Shown in pieces: positions 6,549-14,098 of a DNA stretch of 21,130 nucleotides. The position numbers were made by a program, and so were the translations under genes. Location: assembly GCA_017419065.1 (NCBI GenBank), contig JAFOMB010000175.1:1-21130 (forward strand), read 5' to 3'. Positions within the stretch are counted from its first letter, which is position 1, and every line of letters starts with the position of its first letter. The notes beneath the pieces are model-generated. The model was given only the letters and a program-made list of their open reading frames with translations, had not been told where the DNA came from and did no database searches. The DNA comes from Erysipelotrichaceae bacterium (lineage in GTDB: Bacteria; Bacillota_I; Bacilli_A; Erysipelotrichales; Erysipelotrichaceae).

Positions 6549-7058
6549 ATGAGAAAACTCCTTGCGGTCTTCCTCTGTCTGCTGCTTTTAGGCTGTTCGC
6601 CTACCAGCAAGACCGAGGCAGATCCGAACATCCGCTATCTCGATATGATACAGCTGATCGAAGACTATGACGCGTTCGAGACGTCTTCGAATACTTTTGA
6701 TATTGCGGCAGAAGAGGCCAAGATCGACGGGGGCTACCGTTTCTATGTCATCATCGACAACGCCCGCTCCGCCATGTATGACCTCGAGGCCATCGCCATC
6801 GAAGCGAATACCGATTATACGAAGACTATGGCTGCCAATATCGGCATCTTTGAAGAGAAAGCCTACAACCTCATCCCGAATCAGGCCAATACCGCCAAGG
6901 GCTATTATGAAGGTGTTGTCGTCTCGGGTACGACCCAGAAGAATCCGACGACCCTCTATGTGATCGTCCAGTGGAAAAACAAGGATCTCTCTGTCCTGCA
7001 CAGGGAATTCTTCAAGCTGGAGACATCCTATAACGGAGCCGTGATCGATGAACAATAA
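6549..7058 (+). CDS. Predicted lipoprotein of unknown function, coupled to a flippase gene
   Basis: A 169-residue protein with a short lipoprotein signal: Arg2-Lys3, a Leu-rich core and lipobox LLGC with cysteine 16. After lipidation the mature domain would face outward. It holds mixed alpha/beta segments (for example YRFYVIIDNA and TTLYVIVQWKN) and no catalytic motif I recognise. No Shine-Dalgarno precedes the ATG; the TATAAT box ends 6 nt before it, so the message is predicted to be leaderless. The 3' end overlaps the flippase gene by 11 nt, implying co-translation and perhaps a shared envelope function. It has the same plan as the lipoprotein at 358: leaderless, single lipobox, leading a peptidoglycan gene. 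The two sequences do not look homologous by eye. Confidence 0.82.
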   Translation: MRKLLAVFLCLLLLGCSPTSKTEADPNIRYLDMIQLIEDYDAFETSSNTFDIAAEEAKIDGGYRFYVIIDNARSAMYDLEAIAIEANTDYTKTMAANIGIFEEKAYNLIPNQANTAKGYYEGVVVSGTTQKNPTTLYVIVQWKNKDLSVLHREFFKLETSYNGAVIDEQ

Positions 7059-8700
7059 GAAAATGAAACAGTCAGTGCTGATAGGGGCACTGACTTCTTC
7101 CTTCGGCATCTTTGTCTCCAAGGCACTGGGGCTTCTTTACTATACGCCGTTATCTGCTCTGGCAGGGGAAGGCAACATGGCCTTCTACAGTATCGTCTAT
7201 ACCTATTACGACCTTCTTCTGAAGGTCTCTTCGGCAGGGATCCCGTTTGCGGTCGCGGCCTTAGTCGCCCGCTATTTCGCCAAGGAAGACTATAAAACAG
7301 CCATGCTGGTAAAGAAGATGGGCATCTCTTTGATCATGGGCCTTTCGGTCAGCGTCGGCTTCATCTTCTTGCTGATATCCGGTCCTCTGGCCAGACAGTC
7401 CATGGGTGCCCAGGCGTCCCCGAAGGACATCGCCGATCTGAAGAACCTCTTCTACATCCTGATGATCGCCGTCATCTTCGTACCGTATCTGAGTGCGGTC
7501 AGAGGCTACTATCAGGGTCTCAAGAGACTTGACCTCTACGCGAGCTCCCAGGTACTGGAACAGTTCATTAGAGTAGGATCCATTCTCTTATTCGGTTATC
7601 TGCTGGTCAGAGTCTTCCACATGGAGAACATCTATGCGATCTATACCGCCATCGCGGCTGCCGGCATCGCCGCCATCGTCGCACTGGTGTTCGTCCTGCA
7701 TTCCTCCAAGAGCGAAGACAGAAGGGTAGAAGAGCTCATCGCGACACAGGAGACACCGGAACTCGCCAAGAAGGAAGTCTTCCGGGAACTGCTGTCCTTA
7801 GGCATCCCGTATGTCCTGATATCGGCCTTAGGTTCTATCTCGCCGCTTGTCAATACGACCTACTTCCTGGACTATGCCACTTCGGCTTCTGCCGGTATGG
7901 ACATGGAGGAAGCCAAACTGTCTCTGGGTATCCTGCAGGCCAACTGCAATAAGCTCTCTTCCATTCCGCAGGTACTGACACTGGGCTTCTCTTCAGGCCT
8001 AGTCCCGTATCTGACAGAGTCCCTGGAAAGACAGGACTACGACAAGCTCGCCGATCAGATCACACAGCTTCTGGACACCGTCCTCTTCATCCTGATCCCG
8101 GTCTTATTCGTCTTCGTCTTCTTCTCGAGAGACATCTACTTCATCATGTACGGCAACCGGAATCTGGAACTGGGCAACAGCCTCTTCCGGATGTCCAATA
8201 TCCTGACCTTTACCGATACGATCGCTCCGATCTTATCATCCATCATGATCACCCTGCGCATGAGAAAGAGCACGATCCTCGTTCTCCTGTTCTCCTGCCT
8301 TGTGAAGATCCTGGCCTTCTTCCCGTGCGTGAAGTTCTTCGGCGCCTACGGGATGATCTACTCTTCCTTCTTATGTACATCCTCGGTCATTATCCTGTAT
8401 CTCTTCATCCTGCGAAGGAGATTCCATATCGGCTTCCGCAATACCCTGAGAAGGATGATCATGATCACCGGCATCTCCTTCATGATGGCTGTTCCGGCAT
8501 ATCTGATACACAGAATAATCCCGTTTGGCTTTGAGGCAGGTTTCAAAAACCGTCTCCTCGATATCGGCATCATGGGCGTCTTAGGCATCCTGATGGTCGC
8601 CATCTACTATTTCCTGTCTGTCTCTGTCCGTCTCCCGCAGGTCATCTTCAATATCGAAGAACCGAGCATAAAAAAACTCCTGTCACGCTTTCGAGCGTAA
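7048..8700 (+). CDS. Polysaccharide-biosynthesis flippase, YtgP/SpoVB type (probable lipid II flippase MurJ)
   Basis: A 550-residue polytopic membrane protein with about 14 hydrophobic spans, a member of the MOP superfamily. The opening (SFGIFVSKALGLLYYTPLSA, about residues 18-37), the AAL-ARYF segment near 67-75 and the YYQGLKRLDLYASSQVLEQ segment (near 152-170) fit the YtgP/SpoVB subgroup. Its length is close to Bacillus YtgP, which is a lipid II flippase (MurJ) in peptidoglycan synthesis; flipping of lipid II here is inferred from the family. Start ATG 7048 has GGAG (7035-7038) 9 nt upstream, inside the lipoprotein gene; ATG 7063 is an alternative. The 3' end overlaps the convergent ispH by 18 bp, both stop codons lying in one hairpin. 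An O-antigen or teichoic acid flippase is less likely. Confidence 0.82.
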   Translation: MNNKKMKQSVLIGALTSSFGIFVSKALGLLYYTPLSALAGEGNMAFYSIVYTYYDLLLKVSSAGIPFAVAALVARYFAKEDYKTAMLVKKMGISLIMGLSVSVGFIFLLISGPLARQSMGAQASPKDIADLKNLFYILMIAVIFVPYLSAVRGYYQGLKRLDLYASSQVLEQFIRVGSILLFGYLLVRVFHMENIYAIYTAIAAAGIAAIVALVFVLHSSKSEDRRVEELIATQETPELAKKEVFRELLSLGIPYVLISALGSISPLVNTTYFLDYATSASAGMDMEEAKLSLGILQANCNKLSSIPQVLTLGFSSGLVPYLTESLERQDYDKLADQITQLLDTVLFILIPVLFVFVFFSRDIYFIMYGNRNLELGNSLFRMSNILTFTDTIAPILSSIMITLRMRKSTILVLLFSCLVKILAFFPCVKFFGAYGMIYSSFLCTSSVIILYLFILRRRFHIGFRNTLRRMIMITGISFMMAVPAYLIHRIIPFGFEAGFKNRLLDIGIMGVLGILMVAIYYFLSVSVRLPQVIFNIEEPSIKKLLSRFRA

Positions 8701-8707
8701 ACAGGAG
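8671..8707 (-). terminator. Terminator of ispH, inside the murJ-like 3' end
   Basis: Read on the minus strand, CTCCTGT (8707-8701) pairs with ACAGGAG (8683-8677). An inner ACGCT/AGCGT stem (8698-8694 with 8689-8685) caps it with a 4-base loop. TTTTTT (8676-8671) follows on that strand. The stem holds the ispH TGA and the flippase TAA. On the plus strand no T run follows, so it should terminate ispH efficiently but the flippase transcript poorly. Confidence 0.82.
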
Positions 8708-9546
8708 AGGACTTCTTCGATCGCTTCCGGCGGAGTAGATGCCCCGGCAGTGACACAGACTTTTCTTACATCTGTCAGATCGTCATCCTTGATCTCTTCG
8801 TAGGAGGATATCAGGATGACTTTTTTGATGCCTCTTTTTTCTCCGATCTCCTTCAGCTTGGCAGTATTGTTGGACTTGCGGTCGCCGACGACATAGAGGA
8901 GGTCGCAGTCTTCAAGACCATAGATGGCCTTCTGCCTTTGCGAGGTGGCCTTGCAGATCTCACTTTCTTCCTTGATATGGGGATACTTCTTCTTCAGGAC
9001 CTTGAAGAGGTCTTCCAGTTCGAGATAGGACATAGTCGTCTGATTAGTGAGAAGGAGTTTCGGATTGTCGAGATCGAGTTCCTCGATATCCTTCAGGGAT
9101 GTCAGCAGGTGTATCTTATCCGACAGAGAGAGGATGGCTTCGGCTTCCGGATGGCCTTTCTTGCCGAAGTATAGGACATCATAGCCTTCCCTGAGATGAT
9201 CCCTGATCAGATTCTTCGTCTTCAGAACGTCTTCACAGGAGGCGTCGACGACTTTGAGACCTTTCTGTATGGCCTTTTCCTTTATCGCATCAGAGATGCC
9301 GTGGGCGGTGAAAATGACGATGCCCTCGTTGATCTTCTCCAGGAGCTCTTCTCTGGAAAGAGCAGGATCATCCAGGGTCTTTATGCCGAATTCTTCCAGA
9401 GAATTCGTGACCCGGGAATTGTGGACGATCATGCCTAAAACAGTGATGGTCTCGTCCGGATTTTCCTCTCTGGTCTTTCTGGCGAGATTGATGGCGTTGA
9501 TGACACCCTTGCAGAAACCGCTCGGGTAGACTCTTTGAATTTCCAT
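8683..9546 (-). CDS. ispH: 4-hydroxy-3-methylbut-2-enyl diphosphate reductase IspH
   Basis: Last enzyme of the MEP isoprenoid pathway; it reduces HMBPP to IPP and DMAPP with a [4Fe-4S] cluster. The 287 residues carry all signatures: GFCKGV with cluster Cys12, HN at 42-43, TAHG at 80-83, Cys104, the catalytic glutamate in GHPEAE (Glu134), Cys198, SNNTAKL at 225-231 and the C-terminal AGASTP (267-272). Length is usual for the Firmicute form. The ATG at 9546 has no Shine-Dalgarno; an extended -10 TGCTAGAAT ends 6 nt before it, so the message should be leaderless. It diverges from cshB across 32 bp, keeping the ispH-cshB linkage of Bacillus (yqfP-yqfQ-yqfR), although there the genes are co-directional. 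Confidence 0.96.
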   Translation of the reverse strand: MEIQRVYPSGFCKGVINAINLARKTREENPDETITVLGMIVHNSRVTNSLEEFGIKTLDDPALSREELLEKINEGIVIFTAHGISDAIKEKAIQKGLKVVDASCEDVLKTKNLIRDHLREGYDVLYFGKKGHPEAEAILSLSDKIHLLTSLKDIEELDLDNPKLLLTNQTTMSYLELEDLFKVLKKKYPHIKEESEICKATSQRQKAIYGLEDCDLLYVVGDRKSNNTAKLKEIGEKRGIKKVILISSYEEIKDDDLTDVRKVCVTAGASTPPEAIEEVLSCLRSKA

Positions 9547-9552
9547 ATCTTC

Positions 9553-9561
9553 ATTCTAGCA
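9553..9561 (-). promoter_or_regulatory. Extended -10 promoter of ispH (leaderless)
   Basis: On the minus strand TGCTAGAAT (hexamer 9558-9553) is followed by six bases GAAGAT and then the ispH ATG (9546-9544). No good -35 is visible. The start point should be the A of the ATG. Confidence 0.65.
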
Positions 9562-9563
9562 TG

Positions 9564-9572
9564 TGTTACAAT
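9564..9572 (+). promoter_or_regulatory. Extended -10 promoter of cshB (leaderless)
   Basis: TGTTACAAT (hexamer TACAAT 9567-9572) is followed by six bases ATTCTC and the ATG at 9579. It lies only 2 bp from the divergent ispH extended -10, so both cannot be occupied at once. Confidence 0.65.
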
Positions 9573-9578
9573 ATTCTC

Positions 9579-10913
9579 ATGAACAAAACACTGAAGAAGA
9601 CGACCCTTGAATATATCGATCATTTAGGCTTCCGTGAACTGACAAAGGTACAGGAGACCTGTATCGATCTCGTCAACGGAAAGAAGGATCTGATCGTCAT
9701 CTCCAAGACCGGGACAGGGAAGACCCATGCCTATCTTCTGCCGATCATGGAGATGATCAATACCGGTTCCGACAAGACCCAGGTGCTCATCTCTTTACCG
9801 ACAAGAGAGCTGGCCTATCAGGTCTATGAGAATGCCCGGAAGATGATCGACGTCCTGCCGGATCTGCGCATCGCGTTCCTGTCCGGCGGTACCGACAAGA
9901 AGCGCTCCATGGCTTCCTTGACGAAACAGCCGCACATCATCATCGGCACGCCGGGAAGAATACGCGATCTTTTTGAAGAAAACGTCATCCGTGTCGACTT
10001 CGTCCAGATGTATGTCATCGATGAAGCGGACATGACCTTGGAATACGGTTTCCTGGAAGATATCGACGTGGTCTTTTCCCACATGGTCAAGGACCCGGAA
10101 GTCCTCTGCTTCTCCGCGACCTATCCGCAGGAACTCCAGGTCTTCACGAAGAAGTATCTCTCCGGTGTCAAAGTCATCCAGGTACAGGATGAAAAGAGAG
10201 ATCCGAAGATCTCCCATATCCTGATCCCCTGCAAGCACCGTTCCTATGAGGAGACGCTGTACGGGATGCTGGAAGGCTTCAATCCGTATGTCTGTCTGAT
10301 CTTCGCCAACTCCAAGGAAGAAGCGGACAGGGTACACAGCTATCTTGAAGAGAAGGGTGTCAAGACACTGCTCTTGCACGGCGGTCTGGAAAGCCGGGAG
10401 AGACAGCGCGCCTTAAAAGCGCTCTCCCGCAAGGAATACACCTATGTCATCGCCTCCGATGTCGCATCGAGAGGTATCGATATCGACGGCATCACCCATG
10501 TCGTCTCTCTGGGCTTCCCGAAGGAACTGCAGTTCTACACGCACAGAGCGGGCCGTACAGGGCGGAACACGAGAGAGGGAATCTGTTATGCCCTCTATCA
10601 GGAAGACGACCTGGAAGCTATTAAAAAGCTCGCAGCGCAGGGTATCCAGTTCAAGGCCAGAGAGTATAAGAACGGCAAGTGGAAGACGGCTGTTAATCCG
10701 ACAGCACAGAAGAAGAGCCGTTTCGATCTGACCGAAAAGGAGATCGCCCAGACTCTCAAGAGAAAGAACGAGAAAGTAAAACCGAACTATAAGAAAAAGA
10801 AAAACCAGGAGATCGAAAAGATCAAACGGAAGAAGAAGAGAGAGTTCATCCAGTCCAAGATCAAGGAAGAACGCAAAGAGAGATATAAAGCCAAGGCAAA
10901 GGAGAAGATGTGA
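9579..10913 (+). CDS. cshB: DEAD-box RNA helicase, CshB-like
   Basis: ATP-dependent RNA helicase expected to act in ribosome assembly or cold adaptation. With the start at 9579 it has 444 residues. Motifs in order: Q-motif region (LTKVQETCI, 21-29), Walker A SKTGTGKT (42-49), PTRELA (74-79), TPGR (124-127), DEAD (148-151), SAT (179-181), then SDVASRGID and HRAGRTGR in the second RecA domain. The tail of about 60 residues is dense in Lys and Arg and probably binds RNA. Length, the strand through KEYTYVIASD and linkage to ispH point to CshB rather than CshA. An in-frame ATG at 9561 is rejected because it lies upstream of the -10 hexamer, with the predicted start point at 9579. No Shine-Dalgarno is present. 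Confidence 0.87.
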   Translation: MNKTLKKTTLEYIDHLGFRELTKVQETCIDLVNGKKDLIVISKTGTGKTHAYLLPIMEMINTGSDKTQVLISLPTRELAYQVYENARKMIDVLPDLRIAFLSGGTDKKRSMASLTKQPHIIIGTPGRIRDLFEENVIRVDFVQMYVIDEADMTLEYGFLEDIDVVFSHMVKDPEVLCFSATYPQELQVFTKKYLSGVKVIQVQDEKRDPKISHILIPCKHRSYEETLYGMLEGFNPYVCLIFANSKEEADRVHSYLEEKGVKTLLLHGGLESRERQRALKALSRKEYTYVIASDVASRGIDIDGITHVVSLGFPKELQFYTHRAGRTGRNTREGICYALYQEDDLEAIKKLAAQGIQFKAREYKNGKWKTAVNPTAQKKSRFDLTEKEIAQTLKRKNEKVKPNYKKKKNQEIEKIKRKKKREFIQSKIKEERKERYKAKAKEKM

Positions 10914-11419
10914 TCTGGCTCTTTATCGGACTGCTGCTGGTCCACCTGGATATCGATATCGAACTCGGAGGCATGTCCCTGCCTCTGTTTCCTTCGTTCC
11001 TGGGTTTTATCCTGGCAGCCATCGGTTTCTATCAGCTCCGCAAGGATCATCATTTCTTCAAAGAGAAGGATACGCTGGCATTCGATATCATCATGGTCAT
11101 CTTCTCTCTGGGAGTGACCCTTTATGAGCGCTTCGGCCATCACCATCAGATCGTCCTCCTCCTGACTTTCCTGGAGATGATCCTCTCCCATAAACAGCTC
11201 CATCTGATCTCGGAATACCTCGATGAGGAAAACAGTTTCACCTTCTCCTGCGAGAAGGTCTGTCACTTCCTGCTCGTCATGGAATCCCTGGTCTATCTCC
11301 TGGAATTCTTCCATATCGAAATCATCGTCCAGATCCTCGAAGGTCTCTGTATCTTCCTCTTGGGAGGGTTATTGCTGAGACTCCTGGATCAGATCTGCAG
11401 AGAAGAAAAGAAGGCATGA
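10910..11419 (+). CDS. Small integral membrane protein of unknown function
   Basis: A 169-residue protein starting with GTG at 10910, overlapping the cshB stop by 4 nt (GTGA), with Shine-Dalgarno AAAGGAG (10898-10904) 5 nt upstream; this start therefore looks translationally coupled. It has about four to five hydrophobic helices (near residues 2-13, 24-41, 59-71, 80-92 and 115-158) linked by short charged loops, among them a His-rich one (FGHHHQ) around residues 75-80. No enzyme motif is recognisable. An intrinsic terminator overlaps its stop, so it ends the cshB unit. Family unknown. Confidence 0.75.
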   Translation: MIWLFIGLLLVHLDIDIELGGMSLPLFPSFLGFILAAIGFYQLRKDHHFFKEKDTLAFDIIMVIFSLGVTLYERFGHHHQIVLLLTFLEMILSHKQLHLISEYLDEENSFTFSCEKVCHFLLVMESLVYLLEFFHIEIIVQILEGLCIFLLGGLLLRLLDQICREEKKA

Positions 11420-11431
11420 CCTTCTTTTTCT
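11408..11431 (+). terminator. Terminator overlapping the stop codon of the small membrane protein
   Basis: AAGAAGG (11408-11414) pairs with CCTTCTT (11420-11426) around the loop CATGA, which contains the TGA stop (11417-11419); a T-rich TTTCT tail follows. Outer A:T pairs extend the stem. The -10 of the next gene begins at 11436, so terminator and promoter are nearly fused. Confidence 0.7.
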
Positions 11432-11435
11432 AATA

Positions 11436-11441
11436 TATAAT
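11436..11441 (+). promoter_or_regulatory. -10 box of the MATE-rimO-ROK operon (leaderless)
   Basis: A perfect TATAAT at 11436-11441 is followed by six bases and ATG 11448. No strong -35 and no TGN extension is present, so the call depends on the perfect hexamer and the spacing shared with other genes in this window. Confidence 0.55.
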
Positions 11442-11447
11442 ATGGTC

Positions 11448-12800
11448 ATGAAGATCAGAGAGTATATTGGAGATTCCGCCTTTTTCAAGACGCTTCTGAA
11501 GATCGCCGTGCCGATGGCACTGGCCAACCTGCTTTCCAGCTGCATGTCCATCGTAGACTCTGTCATGGTATCGTCTATCGGCATGGTCACGGCTGTCGGG
11601 AATGCCGGGAATGTCATCATGCTGAATGACGGCATCCTCTGGGGCATCGTCAGCGGCATTTCCATCTTCACTGCCCAGTTTTACGGGGCAGGTCAGTATG
11701 AAAACATGTCGAAGTGCTTTGGCCTCTCTACGGGCCTGGTATTCCTTTTCAGCGTCTTCTGGACTGTTGTGGTAGGACTGAAAGGGGAAGAGATCCTTCT
11801 CTTCTATCTTCCGGATCCGGAGGTCGTTGCCTGTTCTCTCATCTACCTGAAGATCATCGTCCTGTCCTTCTTTCCTGCCTGGTTCAACTTCTGTGTCATC
11901 ACGATGTTCCGGAGCATGCATGAAACGAAGTTCCCGTTCTATGTCTCTACGGTCAATGCCTTACTGAACATCCTCTTCAACGCCCTGTTCATCTACGTCT
12001 TCCATATGGGGATCGCCGGAGCTGCTTTAGGGACACTCGCCGCTGATACGATCATCTCCTTATTCCTGATCTATGTCATCAAAAGGGAGAGACCGGTCTT
12101 CTATTTCGGGGTGAAGCACATGTTTCACTTCTCAGCTTCCTTTGTGAAACCGATCGTACTCAAGACGATGCCGATCGTCCTCAACGAGACGCTCTTCGGC
12201 TTCGGTTCCTCACTGTTCGCGAAAGCCTATGGCCTCTTAGGCAAGAATGCCATGGATGCCTATTATATCTCCCAGCAGGCCTTCAATCTCTTCACCTTTG
12301 CGATATGGGGTTTCGGCGGTGCTGTCTCCATCATCCTGGGATCGACCCTGGGAAGCGGCGATCTCGAAGAGGCGAAAAGACAATCCCGCTATCAGATCGG
12401 GGCCGCCTTCGTACTGGGAAGTTTTCTCATGGTCATCATGATCCTCTTCACGAAACCTTTCCTGCTGCTCTACCGTATCGAGAGCACAGAGGTCTATTCT
12501 CTGACGAAGGGACTCATGTATGTGCTGAGCGTGAAGGTCTTCTTACGCACCTTTAACTACCTGCTGATGTCTACATTAAAGGCAGGAGGGGATTCCAAGA
12601 TCCTCAATCTCCTGGACTCCGGCATCATGTACGGCGTCGGTGTCACGCTCTCCTTTGCGAGCGTCTATTTGGGCATCACTTCTATCGTCACGGTCCTGGC
12701 TATCGCGCAGGCAGAACAGGTAGTGCGTTTGGTGTTCGCAGTGTTAAGATATAGGAAAGGGGTCTGGTGTAAAAACCTGACGACATTGGTGAAAGAATGA
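11448..12800 (+). CDS. MATE-family multidrug/cation efflux transporter
   Basis: A 450-residue protein with about 12 membrane spans and the two-fold MATE layout: helix 1 region TLLKIAVPMALANLLSS (about residues 14-30), followed by VDSVMVSSIG, the second half beginning near PIVLNETLFGFGSS, and the GSTLGSGDLEEAKR loop typical of MATE NorM/DinF-like proteins. Such proteins export drugs or metabolites using a Na+ or H+ gradient; the substrate cannot be read from sequence. The start at 11448 is preferred over ATG 11442, because the latter begins directly after the -10 hexamer (11436-11441), upstream of any likely start point. No Shine-Dalgarno is present. The 3' end overlaps rimO by ATGA, so they are co-translated. 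Confidence 0.9.
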   Translation: MKIREYIGDSAFFKTLLKIAVPMALANLLSSCMSIVDSVMVSSIGMVTAVGNAGNVIMLNDGILWGIVSGISIFTAQFYGAGQYENMSKCFGLSTGLVFLFSVFWTVVVGLKGEEILLFYLPDPEVVACSLIYLKIIVLSFFPAWFNFCVITMFRSMHETKFPFYVSTVNALLNILFNALFIYVFHMGIAGAALGTLAADTIISLFLIYVIKRERPVFYFGVKHMFHFSASFVKPIVLKTMPIVLNETLFGFGSSLFAKAYGLLGKNAMDAYYISQQAFNLFTFAIWGFGGAVSIILGSTLGSGDLEEAKRQSRYQIGAAFVLGSFLMVIMILFTKPFLLLYRIESTEVYSLTKGLMYVLSVKVFLRTFNYLLMSTLKAGGDSKILNLLDSGIMYGVGVTLSFASVYLGITSIVTVLAIAQAEQVVRLVFAVLRYRKGVWCKNLTTLVKE

Positions 12801-14098
12801 AAATCGGATTTGTGTCGCTCGGCTGCAGCAAGAATCTCGTCGATTCAGAGAATATCATCGGTCTTTTCGACGATCCGCATTTTGAATATGAAAGCGATCT
12901 GAAGGAATGCGATGTCATCCTCATCAATACCTGCGGATTCATACTCTCCGCCAAGGAAGAGGCCATCGATACCATCCTGGAGATCGCGGAATACAAGAAA
13001 GACAGGCTGAAGAAGCTCATCGTCTGCGGCTGTTTCGTACAGCGCTATTTTGAAGAGTGCAAAGAGGAGTTCCCGGAAGTGGATCTCTTCATACGCATCG
13101 ATGACTATAAGAATATCAAAAGCATTTTGGAAGGCCTCTTCGGCCACGAGATGCCGTATGGCTACATGGAACACAGGAAACTCGTCAACAATGTTCACTG
13201 CGCCTATCTCAAGATCGCCGAGGGCTGCAACAACCGCTGTGCCTTCTGTGCCATCCCCCTGATCAGAGGAAAGTACCGCTCGAGGGAACTGGAATCACTG
13301 GTAGAAGAGGCAAAGGAGCTCAAACGGCAGGGCGTAAAGGAGCTCAACGTCGTCGCCCAGGACAGCACCTATTATGGAAGAGACCTTTACCATAAGGCCA
13401 TGCTGCCGGAACTGCTGAGAAGGCTTGACGAGATCGGCTTTGACTGGGTCAGGATCCTCTACATCTATCCGGATGAGATCACAGACGAGCTCATCGACAC
13501 CATAAAAGCTTCAAGGTCCGTTCTTCCGTACTTCGACATGCCGATACAGAGCGGCAGCGATAAAGTCCTGAAGTCCATGGGAAGAAGGGATACGGCGGAA
13601 GGGATCAGGGATGCGGTCAGACGTATCCGTGAGAAGATCCCGGAGGCCGTATTCAGAACTACGGTCATTGCCGGCTTCCCGGGAGAAAGCACGGAGGACT
13701 TCGAGGAGACGCTGGAACTGGCAAAAGAGATCCGCTTCGATTCCCTGGGTGCCTTCACCTTCTCAAAAGAAGAGGGGACAAAGGCCGGGGATGAGATGGA
13801 AGACGATGTGCCGGAAGAGGAAAAGAACAGGCGCTATGATGCCCTGATGTCTGCTCAGCAGCAGATCGTCGATGAGAAGCTGGAAAACTGTATCGGAAAG
13901 ATCTTCAGGGTCCTCGTCGAGAGACATGAAGAACTCTTTGACCGCTATGTCGGCCGTTCGTATATGTCCGCACCGGACGGCATCGACGGTGTCGTCTATA
14001 TCAGAGCGGATGATCTCAATATCGGGGATCTCGTCAATGTGAAGATCACCGGAAAAGAAGGATATGACCTCTACGGAGTCATTGAGGAGACAATATGA
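12797..14098 (+). CDS. rimO: Ribosomal protein uS12 methylthiotransferase RimO
   Basis: Radical-SAM enzyme that adds a methylthio group to an aspartate of ribosomal protein S12. The 433 residues show the three-domain plan: an N-terminal methylthiotransferase domain beginning SLGCSKNLVDSE, with cluster cysteines 10, 46 and 79; the radical SAM motif CNNRCAFC (Cys144, 148, 151); and a C-terminal TRAM domain (about residues 370-433). The SLGCSKNLVDSE signature separates RimO from MiaB. It overlaps the MATE gene and the ROK kinase gene by 4 nt each (ATGA), making the three one translational unit. Length is normal and all six cluster cysteines are kept. Confidence 0.95.
   Translation: MKIGFVSLGCSKNLVDSENIIGLFDDPHFEYESDLKECDVILINTCGFILSAKEEAIDTILEIAEYKKDRLKKLIVCGCFVQRYFEECKEEFPEVDLFIRIDDYKNIKSILEGLFGHEMPYGYMEHRKLVNNVHCAYLKIAEGCNNRCAFCAIPLIRGKYRSRELESLVEEAKELKRQGVKELNVVAQDSTYYGRDLYHKAMLPELLRRLDEIGFDWVRILYIYPDEITDELIDTIKASRSVLPYFDMPIQSGSDKVLKSMGRRDTAEGIRDAVRRIREKIPEAVFRTTVIAGFPGESTEDFEETLELAKEIRFDSLGAFTFSKEEGTKAGDEMEDDVPEEEKNRRYDALMSAQQQIVDEKLENCIGKIFRVLVERHEELFDRYVGRSYMSAPDGIDGVVYIRADDLNIGDLVNVKITGKEGYDLYGVIEETI

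Noticed and set aside
9561..9578. ATG 9561 as the start of cshB
   Set aside because: It lies upstream of the -10 hexamer 9567-9572, before the predicted transcription start at 9579, and adds six residues not typical of the family.
11442..11447. ATG 11442 as the start of the MATE gene
   Set aside because: It directly abuts the TATAAT box and would lie upstream of the expected start point; ATG 11448 fits the 6-nt spacing seen at other genes.
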